A stretch of 64,000 nt of DNA from Artemisia argyi (Eukaryota > Streptophyta > Magnoliopsida > Asterales > Asteraceae). The position numbers and the translations under genes were made by a program. This document shows positions 25,001 to 35,242 of this stretch, piece after piece (position 1 is the stretch's first letter; each line of letters starts with the position of its first letter). The notes below the pieces were generated by a model, which saw only the letters and a program-made list of their open reading frames with translations, did no database searches and was not told where the DNA came from. The stretch is taken from positions 110,170,949-110,234,948 of the forward strand of contig CM060696.1 of NCBI GenBank assembly GCA_030686995.1, given 5' to 3'.

Positions 25001-26480
25001 TTGAGAGACAGTCCCATCTGAGTCGGGCGAATGCTCTGATAGAAACCACGCCAGCTTTCCAGCCCTTCACCCAATGGTTGCCTTTGACCCAGATTAGGGG
25101 AGTAGAACGATCGGCCCACAGGTGTGTACCTACATAAGACCCCACATCAACAATCAGTGAACACACCATAATATATGGTTAATCATCACCAAAAATACCA
25201 AATCAAGACTTAATATCCTTACCGGTTAGTGGGCAACTCACGAAGAACAATATCCAAAACTTGCAGAGCTTCTTGTGGAGCATCTGCCTGCCTTCCTTGT
25301 AAAAACATTCCTAAGTGATGCAAGTCTGCACGTGACGCCAACTTGATAGCAACTTTGAAGTCCCTCTCTCTCCTGAAACAATACCGAAAAATAAGATTGT
25401 TATCAAACACCACCCCATACATATAGTTAAGCAAAAGCAACTAAACCAACAAGGATGCAAACCTTGTGCCTCCTGTTCCGTCATCATCATCGAGCAGAGT
25501 AATTTTGAAATCCTTAGAGACAAAAGGGAGAGGCCCAGCCGTATAGAGACTCTTTCTTCCATCATAAGCCGGAAGACGTTTCCCAAGATGAGATTCCTTG
25601 TACAGTTTCACCAGCTGTGCCATCACTGCACGGTTCACACCACGTGAGGTCACTTCAGGTGTGATAGTAACCTGCGCAAACCACAAAAGAATATCAGTCT
25701 CAAGTCAAGCAATAGATAATTTACGAATCTATTTCGACCACAGAAACTCACATCATATTGGTGTAACTCCTTGTCAGGCAGTTCCACGAAGAAATGGTTG
25801 GCCTTCACAATGCAGCGATGTCCTGAGACACCTTTTCCTGGACGTAAAGGGAACCTCAGTGCTTTGCTAGAAGCAGGTGCAGCCTGAACAGGGGTCTCCT
25901 CAGCGGAGGGTGGTTTCAGCTGAGCCATTGCTTCGTGCACAGGCTGATTAGAAGAGGAACCCGCAGATGACTCGGCACGCACAGGTTGCATAGTGACCCC
26001 GGGTTGCTGGGGAGCCTGTGTTGCTTGGTGCAGCTCGGGAGTTGGTGCATACACGGGTCCGGAACCAGCACCGCGCTGAGATGGTGCAGTTCCTCTTGGA
26101 GCCTGTTGTTGCTGAGGCCCTGCACCTCGCCCTTGCTGCTGCTGCTGAGGAGCCACGCCACCTCGTCCTTGTGGTGGTGGTCCCCTTGGAGCCCAGCCTC
26201 TTCCTCCTTGTGGAGGTCCGCCCTGTGCACCTTGATAGCCACCCTGTGGTGCTGGACCACCTCGCCCTCGGCCTTGATAACCACCCTGTTGCTGTGGCGG
26301 CTGCTGCTGTTGCTGTGCTTGTGGCCTTTGTTGGGGCTGCTGTTGTGCCGGTGGCCGTGGCTGTGGCTGCGGCTGTTGTTGTGGCTGCTGCTGTGCAGGC
26401 GGACGTTGGGCACCAGCAGCACCCTGAGGCTCAGAGCTCTCTCCTGCACCAGGAAGTTCCGTTCTCCTCTTCCTTACCAT
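19080..26480 (-). CDS. AGO1: ARGONAUTE1 (miRNA/siRNA-guided RNA slicer)
   Basis: AGO1 binds miRNAs and cleaves or represses complementary RNAs. Coding exons (minus strand): 26480-25752, 25671-25463, 25372-25223, 25129-24996, 24800-24691, 24476-24370, 24280-24142, 24065-23949, 23264-23157, 23073-23002, 22565-22443, 22354-22189, 21779-21520, 21196-21054, 20919-20857, 20681-20618, 20516-20381, 20288-20215, 19985-19891, 19707-19676, 19282-19080. They total 1077 codons plus stop, in frame throughout. The start [11 protein letters not shown] is typical of AGO1. Residues about 20-200 are Gln/Gly/Pro/Arg-rich. N, PAZ, MID and PIWI domains follow. PIWI catalytic residues seen are Asp in [10 protein letters not shown] (exon 13), Asp in FYRDGVSEG (exons 15-16) and His in RPAHYHV (exon 19). 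The C-terminus NVKRVMFYC is intact. The exon 2 donor is a weak GTTTGC. An in-frame ATG at 26504 lies mostly upstream of the 5'UTR intron acceptor and is not used. Confidence 0.97.
19379..19710 (-). repeat. Duplicated block in AGO1 with a decoy copy of exon 20
   Basis: A phrase of about 70 bp starting CTTGATGAAAATGGG occurs at 19383 and 19564 in direct orientation within the last intron. After each copy comes exon-20-like sequence. The real exon 20 is 19707-19676; the decoy is at about 19524-19547, with only one base changed in its core (GACACAGACCAAGTG). The decoy has lost the GTAAGT donor (the following bases are TTTTAAC on the minus strand). Confidence 0.85.
19811..20105 (-). repeat. Direct intron repeats flanking AGO1 exon 19
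   Basis: About 65 bp (core AAGCACGGATCATGTATGG) occurs at 19811-19878 and again at 20037-20105, one in each intron next to exon 19 (19985-19891). The copies differ at only a few bases. Confidence 0.9.
26021..26041 (-). promoter_or_regulatory. miR168 target site in AGO1 coding sequence
   Basis: The + strand here reads TTGCTTGGTGCAGCTCGGGA plus G. Compared with miR168 as I know it, positions 1, 3-13 and 15-20 match; positions 2, 14 and 21 do not. The position-14 mismatch is the one known in AGO1 genes of other plants. It encodes PELHQA in exon 1. This is the known feedback loop in which AGO1-miR168 controls AGO1 mRNA. Confidence 0.93.
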
Positions 26481-26622
26481 GATGATGACAACTGAAACAA
26501 TCACAGAATAAATAGTAATTAAATATCAATAATCACAAACAAATATTAACCAAATTATTATTAAAACATATTAAGCTTTAAAAAATTCGAAAAAACAAAA
26601 ATATCATGAATAACATATACAT

Positions 26623-26766
26623 GGGGTGTTCGTTTAAGCTTATTTTTTAACTTATGTGATTTCGGCATGTTTTTCATAAGCCTAAATGACAAAATTTGAG
26701 GTTATGAAAAATAATCCAAAATCACATAAGCTCATAAGCCGACAAATAAGCTTAAACAAACACCCC
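26623..26766. mobile_element. MITE 1 in AGO1 5'UTR intron
   Basis: Terminal inverted repeats: GGGGTGTTCGTTTAAGCTTA at the left, and the reverse complement of GGGGTGTTTGTTTAAGCTTA at the right. No coding sequence. The target duplication was not resolved. Confidence 0.85.
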
Positions 26767-26775
26767 TATAGGATA

Positions 26776-27012
26776 GGGGGTGTTTGTTTAAGCTTATATA
26801 TATGGGCTTATGAGCTTATTTGATTTCGACTTATATTTCATAAGCTTCAGTTTTCTGGCTTATTTGGAAACTTGTGGGCTTATATATGTTTATTATTATA
26901 TAAACTTATATAAGCAAGTCTCCAAATAAGCCAGAAAATTAGGGCTAATTATATATAAGTCGAAAAACAAATAAGCTCATAAGCCACATGTATAAGATTA
27001 AACAAACACCCC
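26776..27012. mobile_element. MITE 2 in AGO1 5'UTR intron
   Basis: It shares its terminal repeats (GGGGTGTTTGTTTAAGCTTA and the mirrored end) with MITE 1, which lies only 9 bases away, but the interior differs and contains a second internal palindrome around TTATATATGT. It looks like two related insertions side by side. Confidence 0.85.
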
Positions 27013-27090
27013 TATAGTACTTTTTCAACCCACAATTTAATAATTTATATAAATCAAACACATTACATCATCCTTTACACTCAACATCAA

Positions 27091-27310
27091 AACCCTAAAT
27101 AAAATCACATCTATACTACATATAAAAAAACACACCATAGTTGACTTAAAACCCTAAAAATATCAAACCCTAAAAATACCAAACCCTAAAAAAATAAATC
27201 ACATTTTATTTCATAAAACTATCCACCACAGTCAAAATCATAACAATAATAAACATGCATTACATAAACAGTACCCAAAATAAACCAAAACCCTAGAAAC
27301 CCTAAAAAAT
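27091..27310. promoter_or_regulatory. Telo-box cluster in AGO1 5'UTR intron
   Basis: AAACCCTAA or close variants occur at least six times (near 27092, 27150, 27166, 27181, 27289 and 27298). Telo-boxes are known sites for telomere-repeat-binding factors in plant promoters and 5' leaders. Function here is inferred. Confidence 0.6.
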
Positions 27311-27413
27311 GAAATCAGTACAATAAAAACGAAATTGAACACAGATCGGAGTATAATAAACAAGAAAGAGTACAGATCTAATGGAATTGGAGGGTAAAAG
27401 AAGTGGTTTATAC

Positions 27414-28141
27414 CTCAAATGAAAAAAAGGGTTTTTGTTAGAGAGGAGAGAGTGGGGTGGGGGTGATGATGGTGATGATTGAACGGTTTGTTTGTTTGTT
27501 TGGGTGAAGGGTTATAAAGGGTTAAAAGGGTTAAAAGGGTTAAAAGCCCAGTGAGTCAATGAGGCCCGTTGGTGTGGCAGGTGTGGGATAATGACTAGTC
27601 CTTTTGGGTTAGAGGCTATTTTAATGGGTCATGTTTTTGGATATAGTACTAGTACTTGTTTCTTTTTGTTTTCTTTTGTTTTCAAAGATAAGAGCATTTA
27701 ATTAGGTAACGAGGCAGCGTCGTTAAACCTTAACCATTTGCACGTTAAAGCCAAGTTATCATGGACGGAACTTAGAAGGGACTGAGGAGGGCTGCGGCCC
27801 CTCCAAAAATTTTGGACCCTATGTACATTTTGTACTCGTTTATATATGGTTTGAATAATTTTTAATACAAAATTTTCAGCGTAGAGTATATCGGCCCCCC
27901 TAAAATATATACTCTTCGAGTTGGCCCCTCACCAACAGTGTTCAAGTTCCGTCCCTGCAAGTTACCATACCGAGGGTTGTGGTTAAGCCTGCGTTAACGA
28001 GCCAAGTTATCAGGTTAACGTTGCGTTAAGTTTGTACTATGAATTAAGAAAAAAAAAAATCATTTCCAAAACCATTTTACTTCCACTATAAATACCAAAC
28101 TCACACAACAATTTTTTTCACACTTCCAAAACTCAATCTAA
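27414..28141 (-). promoter_or_regulatory. AGO1 5' exon and promoter region
   Basis: The non-coding first exon ends at 27414 (minus strand), with a pyrimidine-rich CTCTCTCC leader near 27450. Upstream is a short tandem GGGTTAAAA repeat (about 27508-27546). The 5' transcript end was not determined. A MITE lies at 27762-27957. Confidence 0.5.
27762..27957. mobile_element. Small MITE upstream of AGO1
   Basis: Inverted ends GGACGGAACTT (left) and AAGTTCCGTCC (right). Flanks read AAGTTATCA and AAGTTACCA, a 9-base duplication with one change, which fits a Mutator-type MITE. No coding sequence. Confidence 0.7.
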
Positions 28142-30643
28142 TCTATACTACTTATAATGACAAAACGGTCAAAGTGAAAAAGTGAAAACTTAACTTTTGG
28201 TCAATCCCCATAATGCCCTTGTGAAACAAATTAAGGAAACTACAATGTACCGCACATCTCTCATTTCACTTTCTCTGTCTCTCTCTAAAAAACACATACA
28301 CACACAATGCCTCATTCCACTCTCTAAACCAAAACCTCCTCTCTTTAACCACACACCCACTGCCGCCACCATTTTCGCTGCCTCTTCCGACCTCAAGATC
28401 GCGGTTTCGGTAGTGTTTAAAGTTGGTGATTCTTGGTGTGTTTATTGTTGTTTCGGTGGCTTTTTATATAGACCTGTAATTTTTATTATGTAGATATGAG
28501 TTATTATACAATTATTTTGTTTATTTTCAGTCCCCGCCGCCGGATTTGCTTAGCCGTCGTCGGATCTCCTTAACCGCCGCCGGATCTTCCTAGCCGCCGC
28601 TATGGATCCATCCCCCACCACCTGCAGCCGACCATCAACGAGATCCACCACAAATGTTTTTAAAGGTTATTCTTTGAGTTTTTTTTTTTTTTTTAATTAA
28701 TCTACTTTTTTGAGTTTTATTTACTACGTAATAATCTCACTTTTTTTTCCTCAAGCTTTTCTTTATATAAATGTGACATTTTTTTTAGGAATCATTAACT
28801 TTTTTTTTTGTCAGAAATCGTTTTTGTAAAGATACATCTCAGTTTGATTTAGATACGATTCTTTTTTTTCTTGGTGTTATAACTTTTTGATTCGTTTGAC
28901 TTTTCTTGTTTATAAAATCTCAGATTTTTTAGATCCGAATCTTTTTTTTTTTTTTTTAATTAATAAATATGATATTTTTTGTATTTTTTTTATAAATCGG
29001 ATTTTTTATTAATCTTCTTTTTTATATAAGTTTGATTTTTTATGTTTTTTAATTAGTTTGATTCTATTTGAGGTTTGGAAACTTACCTTCCTAGAACAAT
29101 TGTTGAATTGTTAATTGTTGAAACTTTGACCTTCTCATGTTGACAAACTTAATTAAGGAAATGTTGAAATGTTAATATTGTAACTGAATAATTCAAGGTC
29201 TGACTTTATCAACTATTAATATTGAATTGGAAGTGAATCTTAAAATGGAAGGTTGGAATTGAAAGTTAAATGTGAACACGAAAATTCTTCTATAAGCTTC
29301 TTTGCAAGACAGTTAAATGTGAACACGAAAATTCTTCTATAAGCCATTGTGCTTTCATATTTGCATTAAATGATTTTAATCTCATTCAGTATATGCTATT
29401 TCTTTGCTTAGAATGATTTTAATATTTCTGATATGATTTGGTAGAAAATGTGACGAGGATCAGGGGCATTAGAAGAGGAATTGTGTGTAGAGGTTAGTGG
29501 CATCCATATTTATGTAATTGCACACCATGTATGGGAGTCAATTTTATATGGTTGTTTTTGTGTTGGTGACGAGATATATGTTTAATCATGTGCTTAGTTA
29601 CAAAACATACTCATGTGGGACAATTTTACTATGTTGTACATCGTAACATGAAAAAAAAATCTTACAAGTATATACGATGAAAATTGGTAAGCAAAGTATT
29701 AAAATGGGGTTAAGTTACATGCAAAGTATTAGAGTGGAGGTCACTTGAACTTGCAGCGTTACATGAAAAAAAAAATTCCCATGTTGTTTAGGACTTCTCA
29801 TAATTCTGATTTAAGTGTAATTTTATCCCGAGTAGTATGCTAAAAGGTTATTTTAAAGCATGTCATTAAATTTGAAGTCTGTTAATGGTGGTTGGGTTGC
29901 AACGAGTAGCTATAGAGGAATATAACTCAGAGTTGACTGTTTGTTGATCTGCTTGCTGTTACTTCGTTGATTAGGACTTGTGTGCGAATGTTCAGAGGTT
30001 TCTTGAAAACAGTTCCAGTGTATGCAAACCCTTAATGAAGTCACCTGTACATGGCATGCTTATAACATACACTCTTATAGTTCAATGGTTCGCATGTCCT
30101 ATTGAAAATTGTTTTCTAACCAACAAATTTGACCTTAAACTTTTTATGTAGAAATGGGTTTGATATTATCATGAATTTTACAGCATAATAATCACTTTTA
30201 TATCCCTCTTAATATGTAGAAATGGGCTGTAGATGCCAATAAATGTGTGTGCGATAGTTTTAGATTAAACCATCCAGAGACGCAAGTAAGTAACAACCTA
30301 TCTTTACTGCAATTTTTTTTTAACGAAACCAAAATTGAATGCATTTGATAATCACAGTTCGTGTTTTACAGATTATAATTCAATATGCTGAAGCTTTTCT
30401 TGACCTTATAAAGGAATGGGACAAGCTCTGCAAGAAGTATAAAGTCAAGGACGAGAACACAAACGGTCCAAACTTCTTTTTATATCGTTTTTTAATTGTG
30501 ATTATTCGGGCTATTTTTGGTCTCTCGAGATGTATGTGTAATACCGGATCTATGCGTTTTAATACCGGATCTTTGATTTGAAAGATATTGGTACAAGCTC
30601 ATTGTTTTATTTCAAACTTTATTTTTGTTTTGCTATAATATTG

Positions 30644-30691
<48 letters not shown>
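30644..30691 (+). repeat. 48-base poly-A tract
   Basis: Uninterrupted A run inside the candidate Helitron. Flanks do not show a short target duplication, so it is not called a retroposed tail. Confidence 0.95.
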
Positions 30692-30693
<2 letters not shown>

Positions 30694-30829
30694 GATACTA
30701 AGTTTTAAAAAATATATTGGTACAACTAAAGGTGCTGGTTCAAGTTGATTTTAAAGTAAAATAAGATCATATTTTTTTATTTCTCGACTTTTTTTAATTC
30801 ATTCTCTTTTGGATATTATCTGTTTTAAC

Positions 30830-31269
30830 CAATGTTGCAAAAATCGTGAATCGGTAGTCGGGCGGTCGACCACCCTGCAGCCTGTAATCGGTCAAGGCGG
30901 TGATTAATCGGTTTGGCATTTCCTGCATGTTTTGGGAATTTCTGGAGAGCAAACTAAAGATCTTAACTGATTTCAAGCCTTCTATGTTTACAAACCTCAA
31001 TAAAAGGCTTCAATTCTGGTTATGAGGCCCATTGTACGTTATAAGTGAAATAAACGATCCCCAAATTAAGTAAAATGCCTAAATTTCTATTTTTTTTTAA
31101 TTGACCGATTCGGCCGATTAGGCCGATTTTTGACCGATTCGGCCGATTTTTGACCGATTTTTTCTGATTTTTTTGCCTAGGCCGATTTTTTCACCGATTT
31201 TCAAAAATCGAAAAGGTGCATCACCGATTAGCGATTAATCGGCCGATTCGGCCGATTTTTGCAACATTG
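30830..31269. mobile_element. hAT-type MITE, 440 bp
   Basis: Terminal inverted repeat CAATGTTGCAAAAATCG at both ends, flanked by the exact 8-bp duplication GTTTTAAC (30822-30829 and 31270-31277). Eight-base duplications and a CARNG start are hallmarks of hAT elements. The right half is built from repeated CGGCCGATT-type words. No transposase. Confidence 0.92.
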
Positions 31270-32638
31270 GTTTTAACATAAAGCATCGACAAATAGAGGA
31301 TGGTTCATCAATAACTTGTGTCACATTAATATTTGATATTAGAATTATTGATATTACTTTTGAAATAATATTGTAGTTCTTTTAAACTAAAATAAATGTA
31401 TTTACTTAACGTCATAAACTAGGGGTGTTTTTCGAATGATGAATTCTTAGATACGTTGGATAAAAGCCTTGACTTCACTGGAAAGCCAATTCAAAATTGT
31501 GTGAAATCATGTGCACGTTGGTTAGAGGAAGTCAATTCATCAAAAAACATAAAGCATAATTTGAATTGGTACATGAACCCAATTATCTTATGAGACATAA
31601 CAACCAAAGGACAATTGTAATTTAAATGTGTTATCTTGTGGGTTCCCTTGCTCACGAAAAATTACATATGTTTTTTTTTTTTTTTAATCTTTTACCCTCT
31701 TAGATCCACTATTTACAATACAATACAGTTTTTTATTAGTTTATGTTTCGTACTTTTTGCCAATTTAATATTTGGACTTGTTAAATTTTATATTTTTTGT
31801 TTCACAGTTTTATAACAATCTATCCCTTTAAATGTTGGTCTAACAAATATCATGTTGGGAAAACTGAAAAAAAAGACTAGATAAAAATCTAAAAAATGAT
31901 GGATGCTTGGTTTTGAGGTTGTAAGTTTGGCATCAAGTAAAGAACGATAGCAATAAGTGTACACTCATAAAGAAGTGAATGGGATAAAAAAAATTGCATT
32001 AAGTACTTCCGTCTGACCTACACTAACATCGTTGAATTGGTAACCTGCTTGACTATCGTTATAACGAATTGAATTAAATATAAAAGACACATATCAATAT
32101 CAATGCGACCCAAAAATTTTCAAAAACCATACATTGCTGCCACTAGACACGGATACTCGGCTTGAACTAAAACCAAATATATCGTTAATGGTTATGGGCA
32201 AATCAAATGGATATCAAGCGGATATTGTGCTAAAAATACAAATCATAAAACTTTTATTATTTTTTTAGCATACATCATTCGTATTAATGATTATTTTTTT
32301 TTTCTCATTTTTTAATACATACTTTTTTAAACTGTTGTTTTTTTAACGTCTATAAAACTATTCGTCTAAAAGATTCTTTTCGTATATATTATTCTTAATC
32401 AATCATTACTATATGTGTTATATATCCGTTTATAACACATTCTCCATCATGTTCATAGTTTTCAATTTAATCTCGTGAATTTCACGGGTCCTAGAATTAC
32501 ACTAAATGTTTTATATATTCTATAATTTTTGGTTGAGTTGTATTATCGCACACTACAACCGTTTGCAATTACATTTTGATCTTTTCACGTTCTATTTTGA
32601 ACGTTACACGAAACACTTACCACAATATCGCATATCGT

Positions 32639-34057
32639 TGATAAGGCGAAAAATGAACCACTTTTAGGGGGTCATTTAAGCCCGTAATTGAATTTATTTG
32701 ATCAAATATTGCCCTAAATCGTTCCTTTTGTGATTTTAGGTACTTTGGGAGTGAATTCTGGAAAAGGAAGCAATTCGGACGTTTTTGGAGCATAAAAGTG
32801 AAGAAAACGGCAAAGACTTAATTTTCCATGCTGAGAACAGTACCTGACGGCGTCAAGAGGAAGATCATGACGGCGTCAAGAGTAAAATCCATGACGACCC
32901 AGTGCAATCCTGACGGCGTCACAACAAGGGCGTCAAGACCATTTTTGGTGACGGCCTGCATAAGGAGAATACATGACGGCGTCAGACCCAGATCTAGGCA
33001 GTCCGAGAAACTATTTGGCGGCGAGATGACGGCGTCAGACTTTTGTTCTTGACGCCGTCACCTATCAAAATCTATATATAGTTTTCTATTTTTCATTCAT
33101 TAAAGGAGGAACTTGTGTGGAGAAAACTAGGGCCGAACTTTGTAAACCCTAGGTCATATTTTACAGTTTTTTCAAGGGTTTTCACCCCTTGAATCCTTTC
33201 ATGTTCAATTGAGATAAGTCTTCTCTTAATTCATTCAATATGTCTATGTGTTGTTTGAATATATCTTATGCTTGTCTTGATTTCAACATGCTAGGCTATA
33301 TCTATATTGTGTTTGCTTAGATGTAATGAAACCTAGATGTTAATTATGTGTTGATTACTTGCTTATGGTTGTATTGGATGAATGATTTCAATGTTAGGCT
33401 TAAGAAAACTGGCAGATCTCCATTGTGTAACATGCTTGAACGTCTTAGAAACATGAACCGATGTGTACTAGGTTTTATTGGTTGTATTTAATGCATGAGC
33501 AAATTCTAGTGATCTCATGTTAGGAGCTTGTTAGCCGGCTCGACATAGGAGTGAAGTAGGCGCTCATAGGATTGGGGAAGTAAGTACGCCACCCCATGAA
33601 TGGTATTAAGGAATACAATCTGTCATCCACGCAACTATAACAAGTAATTAACATGTAAAAGATATCCAGGGAGTAGTGAAATCTAAGTAAACATAATTCT
33701 CCCATATATTGCTCACAACTTTAGTATAATTTAGTTTTATTTTCATTTTTAGTATTTTATTTTGATTGCATATTTAGTATTGGGTTAGTTGATTAGCAAC
33801 TAATTCCGCCAAACATCTTCAAACCCGAGATTTTACTTGTTTTCATAAAATATAAAAAATACAAAAAGAATCATCCCTCATCTCTAGACCTAGTCTTTAG
33901 GTTTTCTAATCCTAGTGACACTATTCCTAGCTGAACGATCAATCCCCGGTACTTGTCATTATACTATACTGCATCGATCAGGTACACTGCCTGGTGGGGG
34001 TTGTAAGCTTCTCAAGATCCCTTGAGAGGTAAAGCCTGGTGCAATCCCTACGCATCA
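32639..34057 (+). repeat. 5' LTR of element C
   Basis: Starts TGATAAGGCG and ends CTACGCATCA. It holds the palindrome array and TATA box described next, then a roughly 1-kb transcribed part shared with copies B and D. Confidence 0.95.
32845..33080 (+). promoter_or_regulatory. LTR promoter: TGACGSCGTCA palindrome array plus TATA box
   Basis: Full palindromes at 32845, 32868, 32911, 32974, 33027 and 33050, plus half-sites near 32892, 32929 and 32949. They end 12 bases before TATATATA (33073-33080). Each palindrome is two inverted TGACG words around one base. TGACG is the known core for TGA-class bZIP factors. The same layout is seen at 39990-40220, 45887-46110, 14571-14960 and, inverted, at about 550-270. 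Confidence 0.75.
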
Positions 34058-34063
34058 AGTTTT

Positions 34064-34081
34064 TGGCGCCACAACCCGGGG
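34064..34081 (+). other. Primer-binding site of element C (tRNA-Asp type)
   Basis: TGGCGCCACAACCCGGGG begins 6 bases after the LTR. The TGGCGCC start and CCGGGG end fit the 3' end of plant tRNA-Asp, the primer typical of Athila and Tat elements. The middle differs from the cleaner version at 47094. Confidence 0.75.
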
Positions 34082-34219
34082 AATAGTTATTGTCTAGGTT
34101 AGAATCTCTTTTTATTAGGTCTACTTGCTAGATTCCTTTCTAGTAAGATTTTATTTTTTATTTTTAGGTTCTCTTTAGTCTATCTTTTTCTTCGTGCCTT
34201 TGTTAGTAAATTAAATTCA

Positions 34220-35242
34220 TTGACTATTCCGTTGACCATTATGGAAAACGCGAATCCACCCCTTTCCCCTAGAGAAGTGGCTTTGTTACGTGAACAAATT
34301 GAGAGTGAGATTAGGGAACTTAGGGAGCTTAATAGGTTGATTAAAGTTGAGCTCGACCATGCATTTAGTGACCTAGCGACCGCCGTGTATTCAAATAAGG
34401 AACTAGGGCCTAATGATTTTGAGAATGTGGTTGATGAGCTTGAAGAAGGGGAGATTGATCCAAAGCCATATGACTATTTTAATCTTTACCCCACTAAGGA
34501 GGAGATTGCGTACTATAACAATCTTATTGATAACCCTCGATCTCCTTTTACTAAAATCGAACCTAAGATAAAGAGAGGCGATCCTAAGAATGCTAAAATA
34601 CCATGTATGATTGGGTGTAGACACGTTGACAATGCTTACATTGACTTTAAATCCCCAATCAACATTATGTCCTCAAGTGTTTATAATGATATAGTGAAAA
34701 CAAGACTTGGACCTAGAAGGGATCCCAAATACCCCGGTGGAGTTTGTAACTTTGTCGGGAGAATTAAAGGTCCACATGTCTTTGTTGGGAATTTCACTTA
34801 TATCACTGACTTTATGATTGTTGAAGACCTTGCTAATGTTATTGATTGTCGATTATCCAATGTTGTGTTTGGTAAACCATTTGTTGAAGAGTCCAAGTTA
34901 GAATATGATGAGATAGAAGGGACAATCCGATTTGCAAGTAACACCGATTGGATCACTTATAGGATGCCTAATAGGATGAAAGAATTTCGTTTTGTGCCCC
35001 GATTTGACATGGATAACATTGGTGATTTTGAGGACATCAATGAAGAGGATAAGAAAAAGGGCATGGATTATGTATGGGAAAAGAATAGTCTTTTCTACAA
35101 AGATTGCTTGACTCTAGGACCAAAGTATAAAGTCGATAAGGAATTTGCCCATAGAATTATAGGAGCGATTGAGAAAAAGGTGATTGGTTTCTACAAAGAA
35201 CATTTACAATCAGAAAGTGAAACCAACGATGAGGTCACGTAG
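34220..35242 (+). CDS. Retropepsin-like retroelement protein, active site altered
   Basis: 340 aa. The N-terminal third is charged and helical (ELRELNRLIKVEL and so on). The rest resembles the aspartic-protease-like part of Athila/Tat polyproteins: IPCMIGCRHVDNAYIDF, KSPINIM, NFVGRIKGPHVFVGN, DFMIVEDL, VVFGKPFVE. The position of the catalytic D-[ST]-G triplet reads DFKSPINIM, so the Asp is kept but the Gly is gone, and peptidase activity is doubtful. The homologous ORF at 61019-61960 has DLRSPINIM. The last codons and following bases (ACGATGAGGTCACGTAGTAA) are identical in both. Intact frame; start taken at the first ATG, though a second Met at residue 8 is possible. Confidence 0.75.
   Translation: MTIPLTIMENANPPLSPREVALLREQIESEIRELRELNRLIKVELDHAFSDLATAVYSNKELGPNDFENVVDELEEGEIDPKPYDYFNLYPTKEEIAYYNNLIDNPRSPFTKIEPKIKRGDPKNAKIPCMIGCRHVDNAYIDFKSPINIMSSSVYNDIVKTRLGPRRDPKYPGGVCNFVGRIKGPHVFVGNFTYITDFMIVEDLANVIDCRLSNVVFGKPFVEESKLEYDEIEGTIRFASNTDWITYRMPNRMKEFRFVPRFDMDNIGDFEDINEEDKKKGMDYVWEKNSLFYKDCLTLGPKYKVDKEFAHRIIGAIEKKVIGFYKEHLQSESETNDEVT

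Larger units (their letters stand above)
26492..27413 (-). other. AGO1 5'UTR intron
   Basis: On the minus strand a donor (GAG then GTATAA, 27413) and an acceptor (TTTCAG ending at 26492) bracket 922 bp. The acceptor lies 11 bases upstream of the start codon. A 5'UTR intron is usual in plant AGO1 genes. It contains two MITEs and a cluster of telo-box-like words (separate entries). Confidence 0.75.
28142..32494 (+). mobile_element. Candidate non-autonomous Helitron with captured sequence
   Basis: The left end TCTATACTACTTATAATG at 28142 follows an A and looks like plant Helitron 5' ends. A possible right end at 32470-32494 has a hairpin (CGTGAATTTCACG) followed by CTAG. The next base is A, not the usual T, so the end is uncertain; an alternative end is at 41261. 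Inside are unassigned exon-like stretches: 28197-28493 (with a microRNA-like Ser/Leu-rich translation of no known family), a Pro/Arg-rich GCCGCCGG repeat near 28530-28600, and 30339-30581. No RepHel protein is present. Confidence 0.45.

Noticed and set aside
25916..26495. Long frames on both strands over AGO1 exon 1
   Set aside because: Shadows of the CAG/GGT-rich coding sequence; only the frame starting MVRKRR joins the other exons.
32828..33052. 74-codon open frame, repeated at 39974-40198
   Set aside because: It lies in the palindrome array of the LTR promoter; GC-rich repeats keep the frame open and the copies are identical only because the LTRs are.
32845..33060. Regularly repeated 11-mers suggested a CRISPR-like array
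   Set aside because: Plant nuclear DNA, short palindromic words at uneven spacing, located just before a TATA box in an LTR; this is a promoter array.
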